Source: Leptospira montravelensis
Lineage (GTDB): Bacteria; Spirochaetota; Leptospiria; Leptospirales; Leptospiraceae
Direction: 5' to 3'
Assembly: GCF_004770045.1 (NCBI RefSeq)
Contig: NZ_RQFO01000017.1
Span: 682,001-746,000, forward strand
DNA length: 64,000 nucleotides
A program made the position numbers and the translations under genes. The stretch's first letter is position 1. Each line of letters begins with the position of its first letter. The notes under the pieces are model-generated. The model was not told the origin of the DNA. It searched no databases and saw only the letters and a list, made by a program, of their open reading frames with translations. Below are positions 25,732 to 34,492 of this stretch, in pieces.

Positions 25732-27224
25732 TCTCAAAACTTAGAAAATCTCTACTAGCATTCCTTTGTCCTTTTGGAATGTTTTTTTCCTTTGTTATAG
25801 AAGCAGATCCAACACGGGATCCCTTTGAATCTTTACATGGACCCAATATTTATTCTCAAGACTATATCAACCAACAACCAGGAGTTCTCACATTAGAAGA
25901 ACTTTTAAAGTCAGTCGAAAAATCTTATCCACTGGTTCTTGCAGCTGAAAAACTTTTGTCAGAAGCAGAATACAACTACCTCGCCGCAGAAGGTGCCTTT
26001 GACTTACAATTTAAGTCGATGGGAACAACAAAACCATTAGGTTATTATACAAACAATACAGCTGATGCCATGTTTGAAAAACCAACACCGCTCGGTGGAA
26101 CCTCTTTTTTTGCAGGTTACCGAATTGGGCGCGGTAACTTTCCTGTGTATGACGGAAAAAGAGAAACCAACGATCATGGAGAAATTCGGGCGGGTGCCAT
26201 CTTTCCCCTGATGCGCAATCGTGAGATTGATAAAAACAGAGCCGATATTAAAAAGGCTGACCTTGACCGAAGGCTTGCAGAACTTTCTATCCAAAAATTA
26301 AAAATCGAAGTTATCAAAGAAGCAACAAAACGTTATTGGAAATGGGTGTCTAGTGGCCAAGAGTATTTAGTCAACAAAGACTTGTTAGCAATTGCAAAAA
26401 ATAGACAAACCCAAATATCCGACCGTATCAAGTTAGGTGATATTCCAAAAATGGAAGGTACCGAAAACGATCGTGCCATTTTACAAAGAGAATCTCAATT
26501 TGTTTCTGCAGAACGAGAAATGCAAAAAGCTGCGATTGATTTATCTTTGTTCTTACGAGCACCTGATGGAAATTTAATCTTACCAACAACGAACCGTCTG
26601 CCCATTGGATTTCCCAAACCCATCGATTATAAAAAAGTAGAATTAGAGAAAAGTATCAAACTGGCTTGGAAGTTTAGACCCGAATTACAAGACTTTGAAT
26701 TCAAAAGAGATAAGGTTCGTGTAGACCAAGATATGGGTTTTAATGCTTTGAAACCGCAAGTGGATTTGGTAGTTGCTGGCTCTCAAGACTTTGGACCAGG
26801 TTCTGTCACAAGAGCCAAACCTGAACTGGAAGCCTCCCTAGTTCTCAACCTACCCATCCAAACCAAACGCCCGAGAGGGATGATCGGAGCTGCTGAAGCT
26901 AAGATTGCACAATTAGACCAAGAACTACAATTCTCCAAAGACAAAATAAAAACTGAAGTACAGGATGCGATATCTGAGGTGATTGCTTCGGCAAAACGCG
27001 TAGGTGTTACTCAAAGTGAAGTCGAACTTGCAAGAAAGTTAGAAGAGATGGAAAGAGAACGATTTGCCCTGGGTGATTCTACACTTCTATTTGTGAATAT
27101 TCGCGAACAAACAAGTGCCGAAGCAGCTGTCCGAGAAATTAAGGCATTGTACGATCATCATGTAGCTATTGCCCATTTTCAAGCAGCAACGGCATCAGTT
27201 TTGCAAATTTCGCACAATCCGTAG
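25728..27224 (+). CDS. TolC-family outer-membrane efflux protein
   Basis: 498 residues with an N-terminal signal (MISKLRKSLLAFLCPFGMFF…), then 'PGVLTLEELLKSVEKSYPLVLAAEKLLSEAEYNYLAAEGAFDLQF' and two long helical repeats (~200-290 and ~385-480) typical of OEP/TolC subunits; the second repeat ends ALGDSTLLFVNIREQTSAEAAVREIKALYDHHVA. It forms the outer-membrane channel of the tripartite exporter. Start ATG overlaps the HlyD stop (ATGA). Confidence 0.9.
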   Translation: MISKLRKSLLAFLCPFGMFFSFVIEADPTRDPFESLHGPNIYSQDYINQQPGVLTLEELLKSVEKSYPLVLAAEKLLSEAEYNYLAAEGAFDLQFKSMGTTKPLGYYTNNTADAMFEKPTPLGGTSFFAGYRIGRGNFPVYDGKRETNDHGEIRAGAIFPLMRNREIDKNRADIKKADLDRRLAELSIQKLKIEVIKEATKRYWKWVSSGQEYLVNKDLLAIAKNRQTQISDRIKLGDIPKMEGTENDRAILQRESQFVSAEREMQKAAIDLSLFLRAPDGNLILPTTNRLPIGFPKPIDYKKVELEKSIKLAWKFRPELQDFEFKRDKVRVDQDMGFNALKPQVDLVVAGSQDFGPGSVTRAKPELEASLVLNLPIQTKRPRGMIGAAEAKIAQLDQELQFSKDKIKTEVQDAISEVIASAKRVGVTQSEVELARKLEEMERERFALGDSTLLFVNIREQTSAEAAVREIKALYDHHVAIAHFQAATASVLQISHNP

Positions 27225-27301
27225 ATTGTTTTATTGTTCAGAAAAAAAAACGACTTTCACTACTCCATGAATCTCTAAACTTTTCCCTAAAGAAGGTATC
27301 T

Positions 27302-29011
27302 ATGCACGGGGAAGAGTCACTATTACAAGACATTGGTCTTAGTATTATTTTCGCAACAGTCTTAAGTCACATCGCAAGAGTACTCAAACAACCGTTAATT
27401 TTAGGTTATATCATCGGTGGAGCCATGCTCGGAAAAGAGATGGGATTTGAACTTGTTACCAACGAAGCCAGTATTGAACTTATTTCAGAAATCGGACTCA
27501 TCCTACTACTTTTCATCATCGGTTTAGAAATCAATTTGGCCGAACTCGCGAAAATGGGAAAGGCCATGTTTACTTTGGGGATCCTTCAGTTTACACTTTC
27601 CGTTGCCTTCGTTTACTCCGTGTTTCCCTTTTTTGGACTTTCTATTGGTTCGGAAAAGTTTGACCTGCTCTATATTGCAGTAGCCTTATCACTCAGTTCA
27701 ACTTTAATCGTTGTTAAATTACTACAAGACAAAGTAGAAATCAATACCCTCTCAGGAAAACTAACTGTAGGGGTTTTGGTTTTCCAAGACATCTGGGCCA
27801 TTTTGTTTATGGGGGTCCAACCTAACTTAAACAATCCAGAAGTTTTAAAAATCCTTACTTCTGTTGGAATTATCGTTTTACTAATCGCATTTAGTTTTAG
27901 TGTCAGTCGTTATGTTTTAGCCAAGTTATACAAAGCTTGTGCCAGTAGCCCAGAACTAATTCTATTAACATCAATTATGTGGTGTTTTCTTGTTTGTGGA
28001 ATCGCAGGAAAAGCTGGACTTTCCAAAGAAATGGGTGCCCTCGTTGCAGGAATGAGTATCGCCGCTTTCCCTTATGGTGCCGATGTCATTTCTAAACTGA
28101 TTGGAATTCGCGATTTCTTTGTAACACTTTTTTTTGTAGCACTGGGTCTTAAAGTTCCCCTTCCTAGTTTGGAAGTCATCGGATTATCTGCGGCAATCAT
28201 CACTCTTATGTTATTCGTAAGAATGATTACCATTGCTCCCGTCATCATCAAACTCAACAAAGGTGTTCGAAACGGGTTTTTAACTGCCCTCAATTTAGCT
28301 CAGATTTCTGAATTTTCACTCGTCATTTTAGCGTTAGGTGCAGGATTCGAACATATCACTCCTAAACTACAAGCAGTTATTTTAACTTCGACCATCATCG
28401 CATCCATTTTATCCACTTACATCATTATGTATAACCATAACATAGCTGCTACCTTTGAACGATTACTCGCTCGTGTAGGTATCTCTGACCAAACAGAGGA
28501 ATCTAGTAAAGACGACAAAGCAAGTCACGGAGGGCATGGCGGACATGGAGATGGAATGGTACGAGACATCATTGTGCTTGGTTATTTTAGAATTGCCCGT
28601 GCCTTTGTAGAATATTTAGAAGATTTATCTCCTTCGCTCATTAAAAGGATCATCATCGCTGACTACAATCCAGCCTTCAGAGAAGAACTCACAAACAAAG
28701 GATTCCAATGGGCCTATGCCGATCTTGCTCACCCCGATTCTTTATCTCATATTGGCCTTCATGACGCTTCGATGGTAATTTGTACCATTTCTGATTCCTT
28801 TCTAAAAGGAACAAATAACAACCGTTTGCTTTCCACTCTGAGTAAATTGGCTCCCAATGCAAAAATCATTTTGACAAGTGATGAACCAGGTGAAGCTAAA
28901 AAGTTGGTGGCTGATGGAGCTCAAAAAGTCATCATCCCGGGTGTGATTACCGGAGAATTTTTGTATGATTATATCTCTCGAGGGATGAGAAACAACGAAA
29001 GAGAAGTGTAG
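27302..29011 (+). CDS. CPA2 cation:proton antiporter with TrkA-N (RCK) domain
   Basis: 569 residues. ~5-385: a KefB/NhaA-fold antiporter with about 12 helices, including ILGYIIGGAMLG, GLILLLFIIGLEINLAEL (the GLE motif near residues 70-76), LSLSSTLIVVKLLQDK and FQDIWAIL. A histidine/glycine-rich linker (SHGGHGGHGDGM, ~403-414) leads to a TrkA-N-type Rossmann domain (~417-555). The dinucleotide loop reads VLGYFRIARAF rather than GxGxxG, so ligand binding may be altered. Likely exchanges K+ or Na+ for protons. A short spacer separates it from the TolC gene; co-transcription is possible. Confidence 0.87.
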   Translation: MHGEESLLQDIGLSIIFATVLSHIARVLKQPLILGYIIGGAMLGKEMGFELVTNEASIELISEIGLILLLFIIGLEINLAELAKMGKAMFTLGILQFTLSVAFVYSVFPFFGLSIGSEKFDLLYIAVALSLSSTLIVVKLLQDKVEINTLSGKLTVGVLVFQDIWAILFMGVQPNLNNPEVLKILTSVGIIVLLIAFSFSVSRYVLAKLYKACASSPELILLTSIMWCFLVCGIAGKAGLSKEMGALVAGMSIAAFPYGADVISKLIGIRDFFVTLFFVALGLKVPLPSLEVIGLSAAIITLMLFVRMITIAPVIIKLNKGVRNGFLTALNLAQISEFSLVILALGAGFEHITPKLQAVILTSTIIASILSTYIIMYNHNIAATFERLLARVGISDQTEESSKDDKASHGGHGGHGDGMVRDIIVLGYFRIARAFVEYLEDLSPSLIKRIIIADYNPAFREELTNKGFQWAYADLAHPDSLSHIGLHDASMVICTISDSFLKGTNNNRLLSTLSKLAPNAKIILTSDEPGEAKKLVADGAQKVIIPGVITGEFLYDYISRGMRNNEREV

Positions 29012-29049
29012 TCATATCTTCGGTTACAAATGGTTTAGAATCGAGTTGT

Positions 29050-29069
29050 CTCTGTTTAAAAAAGCAGAG
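29050..29069 (+). terminator. Short hairpin behind the antiporter gene
   Basis: CTCTGTTT (29050-29057) and AAGCAGAG (29062-29069) pair over eight positions with one G-T around AAAA. No T-tract follows, so termination is uncertain. A second inverted repeat, GTTAGT (29085-29090) / ACTAAC (29099-29104), lies directly before the next ATG. Confidence 0.4.
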
Positions 29070-29104
29070 GCTCGGTTGTATGCTGTTAGTTGATATTGAC
29101 TAAC

Positions 29105-30475
29105 ATGTATAAATTTAGATCCACACAATGGCTGCTTAATAAAAACGAATTAGAGAATCAAGAATTGTATTTTTCTGATTTAGATTCACTAAACGATCCA
29201 ATGGATGGGTTTAGATACCTAATTTGGAAAGGAGATGAGATTTCTTGGAAAAATGTTTTTAAAAATTATATTCTTTGTCTAGAATATATATACAAGAGAA
29301 TCGGCCTTCTTTCAAAAAACACAAAAATTTCGAAGGAAGATATACCAATATTTGCACAGGCAAAAGAATTAAATCTTGAAAAGTCGCACAAAATAATAAG
29401 CACAATTTTTCTTAGTAATTTAAACACGCAAGCACAGATCCGCTTTTTATCAAACACTACTGCCGAAATCAGCAAAAATGACTTATATGTACACTTAAAA
29501 ACCATTCATAGCGATGCCCTGATAACGATCGATAAATACTATAAACGTAATATAAAATTGCAACTTACACCTACATCCTCTCGGCTACAAAATTTTAAGT
29601 ATACTCTCTTAAATCACGTTCTTGGAATTTCAAATTATATCTTAAGTTTTTTTCCAAAAGTTCACACGATTTTTTTAGCATTAGATCAAATTCACAAACA
29701 AATGGATTTGATTTATTCCTCAGAATCAATCGAGAAAGATTATAACAACTGGTTCATACATACCGAATTCACAAATTCATATATTGATGCATTAGAAAAA
29801 CTAACTTATCCAAATTCTTATGTTTGTTGCTTTTCCCAATCCTGCGATAACTCTTCAGTCTGGGGAAAGTATGCTGACAATCACAAAGGGGTATGTTTAA
29901 TATTTGAAACAAACGCTACAAGCGAAGAAATTGCCATTAATCTAAAAGGCAAAAATCTATTCCTTTCCGGAGCATTCAACGCGAAGTTAGAAAAAATAAA
30001 TTACGTTAATCAACTTCCTAAAATAAATTTCTTTGAATCTATCGGAAGATTGTCACAAGTTCAACTCAGCTCACAATGGTTGTCTGATGAAAACAACAAA
30101 TTAAGTATTAGCGGAAAACATCTAAGAGAACCATTAGATATTTGGCGAGTAGATTATTGGGAAAAATGCAAAGAAATGCTTTTGGCAAAGTCATTTGATT
30201 GGGAATATGAACAAGAATATCGAATACTGTACCATGATTTTCTTAATCAACAGTTTACTCCAGAAGATCGAAAACTATCATATGAGTTTGATAGTTTAAA
30301 AGGTATTATTTTTGGAGTTAGAACAAAAACAGAAGAAAAAATAAAAATAATAAACATAATAAAAGAAAAATGTCATAAAGCAAATCGATTAAACTTTGAT
30401 TTCTACCAAGCTGAAATTAATCCAAAGAATGCAAAATTAGATATAAAAATACTAAATCTTATAAAAGTAAAATAG
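29105..30475 (+). CDS. DUF2971 protein
   Basis: 456 residues from the ATG at 29105; a TTG at 29090 would add five. The N-terminus MYKFRSTQWLLNKNELENQELYFSDLDSLNDPMDGF is the diagnostic DUF2971 start (Y-K-R…l-F--p--fNDP-D), and the domain closes with YVCCFSQSCDNSSVWGKYADNHKGVCLIFE and WEYEQEYRILYH. The region between (~95-240) is a longer than usual helical insert. Function unproven; DUF2971 genes are common in mobile and defence-rich regions. Very AT-rich. ACTAAC of a short inverted repeat abuts the start codon. Confidence 0.8.
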   Translation: MYKFRSTQWLLNKNELENQELYFSDLDSLNDPMDGFRYLIWKGDEISWKNVFKNYILCLEYIYKRIGLLSKNTKISKEDIPIFAQAKELNLEKSHKIISTIFLSNLNTQAQIRFLSNTTAEISKNDLYVHLKTIHSDALITIDKYYKRNIKLQLTPTSSRLQNFKYTLLNHVLGISNYILSFFPKVHTIFLALDQIHKQMDLIYSSESIEKDYNNWFIHTEFTNSYIDALEKLTYPNSYVCCFSQSCDNSSVWGKYADNHKGVCLIFETNATSEEIAINLKGKNLFLSGAFNAKLEKINYVNQLPKINFFESIGRLSQVQLSSQWLSDENNKLSISGKHLREPLDIWRVDYWEKCKEMLLAKSFDWEYEQEYRILYHDFLNQQFTPEDRKLSYEFDSLKGIIFGVRTKTEEKIKIINIIKEKCHKANRLNFDFYQAEINPKNAKLDIKILNLIKVK

Positions 30476-30674
30476 TCAACTTCACATAACAACACCATAA
30501 CACTTCACTTCTGCACACTTACGGCCTCGCTTCATCTGCGACGAATCCCTCGTCTCTTGTTTACGCAAGCCGTGCTGACACTAACGCCCCACCAGAATAC
30601 CCATTCTGGGAAACGAGAATTAAGCCTAATTCGTTTATCTGCAAGCGACAGCTTATTCTATATTAAATTATAAC
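30476..30674. other. Non-coding gap before the vapBC operon
   Basis: About 200 bases without a gene. It has a compact hairpin, CCAGAAT (30592-30598) / ATTCTGG (30603-30609), directly after CACTAACGCCCC (reverse strand GGGGCGTTAGTG), another instance of the CGTTAGT word. Otherwise nothing recognised. Confidence 0.5.
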
Positions 30675-30709
30675 TTGACCTTTTGTGTATATACATCAGT
30701 ATATACACA
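30675..30709 (+). promoter_or_regulatory. vapBC promoter/operator
   Basis: A -35-like TTGACC at 30675-30680, followed by a perfect 11-bp inverted repeat: TGTGTATATAC (30684-30694), centre ATCA, and GTATATACACA (30699-30709). The -10 must lie inside the repeat, and its last base is the A of the vapB ATG. This is the expected autoregulatory site of a VapBC complex and implies a leaderless or nearly leaderless mRNA. Confidence 0.78.
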
Positions 30710-30942
30710 TGACTCATGCATCAAAAGTTTTTATTAGTGGTAATAGTCAGGCTGTGCGGATTCCAAAAGAATTTCAAGTATCGGAAAAAGAATTATATAT
30801 TCAAAAAGTTGGGAATACTCTATTCTTGTTTCCTAAATCTGACCCTTGGAAAGCTTTTGAGGAGAGCCTCCATGAATTTTCGGAAGACTTTTTTTCAGAT
30901 GGGAGATCTCAACCAGAAAGTCAAATTCGAGAAACATTTTAA
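30709..30942 (+). CDS. vapB: VapB-type antitoxin (AbrB/SpoVT fold)
   Basis: 77 residues from the ATG at 30709. An upstream in-frame ATG at 30685 lies inside the operator palindrome, so I reject it. The swapped-hairpin DNA-binding motif SKVFISGNSQAVRIPKEFQV is typical of the VapB/MazE-like antitoxins, followed by LYIQKVGNTLFLFPKSDPW and an acidic tail (EEFSEDFFSDGRSQ region) that would wrap the toxin. Its stop TAA overlaps the ATG of vapC by one base. Confidence 0.9.
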   Translation: MTHASKVFISGNSQAVRIPKEFQVSEKELYIQKVGNTLFLFPKSDPWKAFEESLHEFSEDFFSDGRSQPESQIRETF

Positions 30943-31337
30943 TGTATTTAATTGATACAAATATTTGTATCTACTTTATTAAAAATAATCCAAAATCCGT
31001 AGTTCAGAAAATACAATCCATTCAACCATATCAAATAAAAATTTCATCTATTACTGTTGCTGAATTAGAATATGGCGCAGTTAAAAGTCAATTTCCTGAA
31101 AGAAATAGAATGACACTAATTAAATTCTTATCGGCCTTTGATATCATTCCATTTACTGATTCAGATGCCGAAGTATACGGTTACATAAGATCTGCTTTAG
31201 AAAGAAATGGCAAAATTATCGGGCCCTATGACATACAGATTGCAGCTCAAGCTATTTCTCGAAATTTAATCCTAGTTTCAAACAATACAAAGGAATTTAC
31301 AAGAGTTCCAAATTTAAAACTAGAAAATTGGATTTAA
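30942..31337 (+). CDS. vapC: VapC-type toxin (PIN-domain ribonuclease)
   Basis: 131 residues, a complete PIN domain: MYLIDTNICIYFIK (first Asp), SSITVAELEYGAV (Glu), IGPYDIQIAAQAI (second Asp) and LVSNNTKEFTRVPNLKLENW. PIN toxins of this group cut tRNA or rRNA using Mg2+. The four acidic positions look intact except that the canonical 'xxTND/TxD' near the end reads SNNTKEF, a conservative variant seen in many VapCs. Coupled to vapB by a one-base overlap. Confidence 0.92.
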   Translation: MYLIDTNICIYFIKNNPKSVVQKIQSIQPYQIKISSITVAELEYGAVKSQFPERNRMTLIKFLSAFDIIPFTDSDAEVYGYIRSALERNGKIIGPYDIQIAAQAISRNLILVSNNTKEFTRVPNLKLENWI

Positions 31338-31369
31338 ATGGTTAAACTTCCAGAAACGCATAACAATAA

Positions 31370-32305
31370 CTATATGTTTTTCATTTTATTTATATAAGTC
31401 AGAAATTCCAGAATATATTTCTTCCAATCTTGTGTATTCGAAGCGTATAGGAAATCATGAGATGCCTTTGAAATGACTGCTAAAGATTTATACGATTTTG
31501 TATTATTTACAATTCTCTGAATATCTTCTAGAAATACCCTATTATCTTTTTCACCGATTAAATACAAAACTGGAATATTTAAATCATTTGCATATTTGTA
31601 TGGATTGAATGTAAAAAGATTCGTAAAGAGAGTAATACTCCCGAATAAAACCAAAAATTCAGCAAAAGGAAAGGAGGGAATTTTTAGAATTCTGAATCTA
31701 TTTCTGGTTGTATTAAGAAAAGAATCAAATGGAGCCTGAAGGATAATGGCCGAAGGATCAATTTTGTATTTATAAATTGCCCGGAGAATCGCAACACTGC
31801 CTAATGAATGACCAAACAGAATTATTTTTTTGTTTTTATATTTGTATTTAAAAAAATTAAAAATTTGAAATACGTCTTCTGATTCATAAGTTCCCATTCC
31901 AGTATAAGATTCGGAAGATTGACCACTTCCACGAAAATCTACTAAAACAGTAGAATATCCATTCGAAATAAAGAATTCTGATTCATCGAATAATTGCGTT
32001 TTTGAAACTGCGTATCCATGAAATAAGATAATAATAGTAGTTGATTCAGTATTTTTAGAAAGCCAGTAGTTAAGTTTTATATTTCTAAATTCTAAGAACT
32101 GCGAAATATAATTGTTATTAATACAAATGTGATCTATGGGTTTTGGTATTCTTATTCCTATTAAAAATACTTTTAATAAACCAAGTATTGAATAATCCTC
32201 AGGTTTTTTAGTAGATCCTATTTCGTCCGCAAAATGTGAAAATCGAAAAACTTGGTTTAAGAAAAAAGTATTCAATAGAATTATCAGAATTAATGTTAAT
32301 TTCAT
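31370..32305 (-). CDS. Alpha/beta hydrolase with N-terminal membrane anchor
   Basis: 311 residues. An uncleaved or signal-type hydrophobic start (MKLTLILIILLNTFFLNQVF), then the hydrolase core: IILFHGYAV (oxyanion region), LVDFRGSGQSS, the nucleophile elbow GHSLGS with S167, the acid in LYLIGEKDNRV, and the histidine in ISKASHDFLY. It resembles serine hydrolases of the BAAT/FrsA-like or Abhydrolase_12/17 type. Substrate unknown. AT-rich relative to kdsB; stands alone between vapC (convergent) and the end of the flagellar operon. Confidence 0.82.
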   Translation of the reverse strand: MKLTLILIILLNTFFLNQVFRFSHFADEIGSTKKPEDYSILGLLKVFLIGIRIPKPIDHICINNNYISQFLEFRNIKLNYWLSKNTESTTIIILFHGYAVSKTQLFDESEFFISNGYSTVLVDFRGSGQSSESYTGMGTYESEDVFQIFNFFKYKYKNKKIILFGHSLGSVAILRAIYKYKIDPSAIILQAPFDSFLNTTRNRFRILKIPSFPFAEFLVLFGSITLFTNLFTFNPYKYANDLNIPVLYLIGEKDNRVFLEDIQRIVNNTKSYKSLAVISKASHDFLYASNTQDWKKYILEFLTYINKMKNI

Positions 32306-32378
32306 TATTATAAACTATTTACTGCATATCATATAACAGTAACTAGTTATCCCAAATAATCCTCTGCCAATATTTTCT

Positions 32379-33119
32379 CTAAATCAAACCCTTCTCTTTA
32401 AAATCGCGAATCACCACTGCTAAATCGGCAGGGGAATCCACACCCAAGTTGGCCTTATCCGAAAGATAAACACCAATGGTAGATCCATTCTGCAAAGCAC
32501 GAAGTTGTTCTAAAGATTCTACCGTTTCCCAATCGGAAGTCGGCAGATGATTATAATTCATTAAAAATTCTCTTTCATAGGCATAAATTCCTAAATGCCG
32601 GTGGTAAGTTGCTTGCCCCTTAAAGGAAGCAGGGATTGGTGAACGAGAAAAATAATTAGCACGTCCGGTTTTGTCAAAGACCACCTTTACTTTGTTAGGA
32701 TCTTTTGGGTCTTCTGTGGAAGTGAAGGGAACGGCCGCTGTGGTCATTTCCCAATTTCTATGTTTGGTTTTTAAATCCAAAACCCCATCAATGAGTTTGG
32801 ATTCCATCCCCGGTTCGTCGCCTTGGATGTTGAGAATGATTCCAAAACTTGGATACTTTTCTGCGACCTCGATAATACGATCGGTTCCTGTGGGATGGTC
32901 GGGACTTGTGAGAACAGATTCGCCACCAAATCCTAAAACAACATCATGGATTCGTTTGTCGTCAGTGGCGACCACCAAACGGTGGATAGACTTGGAAAGG
33001 GAAGCGTGGTGGTAAGTCCACTGGATCATTGGTTTTGTTCCAATGAGTGCCAGTGGTTTTCCGGGAAGTCTCGTGCTCGCGTAACGAGCAGGGATCACAC
33101 CGAGGATTTGGTCGGACAT
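32379..33119 (-). CDS. kdsB: 3-deoxy-manno-octulosonate cytidylyltransferase (CMP-Kdo synthetase)
   Basis: 246 residues, usual length. Motifs: GVIPARYASTRLPGKPLALI at the N-terminus (nucleotide loop), VVATDDKRIHDVV, LTSPDHPTGTDRIIEV, ILNIQGDEPG (metal Asp) and YFSRSPIP, then HLGIYAYEREFL. It activates Kdo with CTP for LPS inner-core assembly. It is the last gene of the minus-strand flagellar run, four bases after fliL, an odd partner for motor genes. Confidence 0.96.
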   Translation of the reverse strand: MSDQILGVIPARYASTRLPGKPLALIGTKPMIQWTYHHASLSKSIHRLVVATDDKRIHDVVLGFGGESVLTSPDHPTGTDRIIEVAEKYPSFGIILNIQGDEPGMESKLIDGVLDLKTKHRNWEMTTAAVPFTSTEDPKDPNKVKVVFDKTGRANYFSRSPIPASFKGQATYHRHLGIYAYEREFLMNYNHLPTSDWETVESLEQLRALQNGSTIGVYLSDKANLGVDSPADLAVVIRDFKEKGLI

Positions 33120-33123
33120 AGTC

Positions 33124-33651
33124 CTAGTTTACCAAGAACTCGGTAAAGTAAACCTCTTTGATTTTTCCATTGGTCAAAATGTGATTTAAGTGGGCTTTGA
33201 TTTCCTCACGTAAATCCAATTGGTTGGTAATGGATTTTAAATCGTCCTTTGTTTTACGTGCAATGACAAGGTTAATGATGTTTTGCATTTGGGCCACTCG
33301 CGCTGCAAGTTCCGCAGAAAGTGCAGGTTGTCCCGATTCAAATCCAAGAGACATCTTCAACTTCACAAAGTGTGATTCTCCAACATCAGAAGTATTCACT
33401 CTAAATTCTTCTTGAAATGTGTAAACTTCCAAAGGAGGGGGAGCTTTCACAAGAGAGATATTCTTTTGTTGTTTAAACACACTTGTTGCCGTTTTTTGAG
33501 CAACAAACATCGATATAACGGTTACAATGATAATCCCAAAAATGGCCGCAGCAATGTACAATAACCATTTTACAATGGGAGACATCCCGGCAGAGGCGGT
33601 ACTACCTTCGGCTAACCCACCTTCTTCTTCATCTACTTCACGGTCACCCAT
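33124..33651 (-). CDS. fliL: Flagellar basal-body protein FliL
   Basis: 175 residues: acidic cytosolic tail (MGDREVDEEEGGLAEGS), one membrane helix (~28-50, VKWLLYIAAAIFGIIIVTVISM), then the periplasmic FliL domain (FRVNTSDVGESHFVKLKMSLGFE … LDLREEIKAHLNHILTNGKIKEVYFTEFLVN). FliL surrounds the stator units and supports torque. One base separates it from motB. Confidence 0.94.
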   Translation of the reverse strand: MGDREVDEEEGGLAEGSTASAGMSPIVKWLLYIAAAIFGIIIVTVISMFVAQKTATSVFKQQKNISLVKAPPPLEVYTFQEEFRVNTSDVGESHFVKLKMSLGFESGQPALSAELAARVAQMQNIINLVIARKTKDDLKSITNQLDLREEIKAHLNHILTNGKIKEVYFTEFLVN

Positions 33652-33652
33652 G

Positions 33653-34483
33653 TTAAAAATCTCCTTCTACATTTGTTTCAGTGTTCGGCAAACGAGTGTC
33701 AGGTAGTCCATATTTACTTTCTCCTGGCGCACGTTTGGTAGACTTCTCTGTTAGGATGATGATGTCTACCCTTCGGTTGAAAGCTTTTGCTTCCGGTGTA
33801 CCTTCATTTTCCAATACAAGAGGTCTATAGGATCCAAAACTAACTGCTTGGAACCAACTTGGTTCAATTTCTTCTGAATTGATCATAAAAACAGTAGCGT
33901 TCACAGCCCTTGCTCCCGCCAAATCCCAGTTATTGATATATTCGCGTTCTTCACGACCAGGACGGTTCACGGGATTGACTGCATCATCATCACTATGTCC
34001 TTCCACTCGCACAAATCGTTCGAGTCCTTTGATAAGCCCCGCGGCTTTTCGTAACGTTTCTCGAATCGCAGGTGTTAAGATAGCTGAGCCAGGATAAAAA
34101 TAATCAGCACCTACAAGGGAAATCACAAGTCCTCTTTCGTTTTCCGAAATTCGAACCTTCCCCGCTTCTACTTCTGGTTTAAAAACTTCTTGAGCATCTT
34201 TTTTGGATTTAGAGAGATTACGACCCACCACTTGAGAAGGAAGAGATTCAATTTGCATTCCCATTTCTTCTAAAGAACCTTTCGATAGTGTTTGTCCTCC
34301 AGTGAAAAATCCTGTTGTGGATTTGAATGCAGACAAAATAATTTGCATCTCTTTTGCATCTGTTTTCCCTGTGGTATACAAAAGAATAAAGAAACAAAGG
34401 AGAAGTGTCACCATGTCCCCATAAGTTGCCATAAACTCGGGAACTTTTTGGATGCACTCAGGGCATTTTTCTTTTTTAGCCAT
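33653..34483 (-). CDS. motB: Flagellar motor stator protein MotB
   Basis: 276 residues. A short cytosolic start with a CPEC motif (C7, C10), then TYGDMVTLLLCFFILLY, with D23 as the proton-binding aspartate. A plug/linker region and an OmpA-like peptidoglycan-binding domain (~150-255) follow, with RVEGHSDDDAVNP and FNRRVDIIIL. It anchors the stator to the cell wall. Nine bases behind motA. Confidence 0.95.
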   Translation of the reverse strand: MAKKEKCPECIQKVPEFMATYGDMVTLLLCFFILLYTTGKTDAKEMQIILSAFKSTTGFFTGGQTLSKGSLEEMGMQIESLPSQVVGRNLSKSKKDAQEVFKPEVEAGKVRISENERGLVISLVGADYFYPGSAILTPAIRETLRKAAGLIKGLERFVRVEGHSDDDAVNPVNRPGREEREYINNWDLAGARAVNATVFMINSEEIEPSWFQAVSFGSYRPLVLENEGTPEAKAFNRRVDIIILTEKSTKRAPGESKYGLPDTRLPNTETNVEGDF

Positions 34484-34492
34484 AACTAAAAA

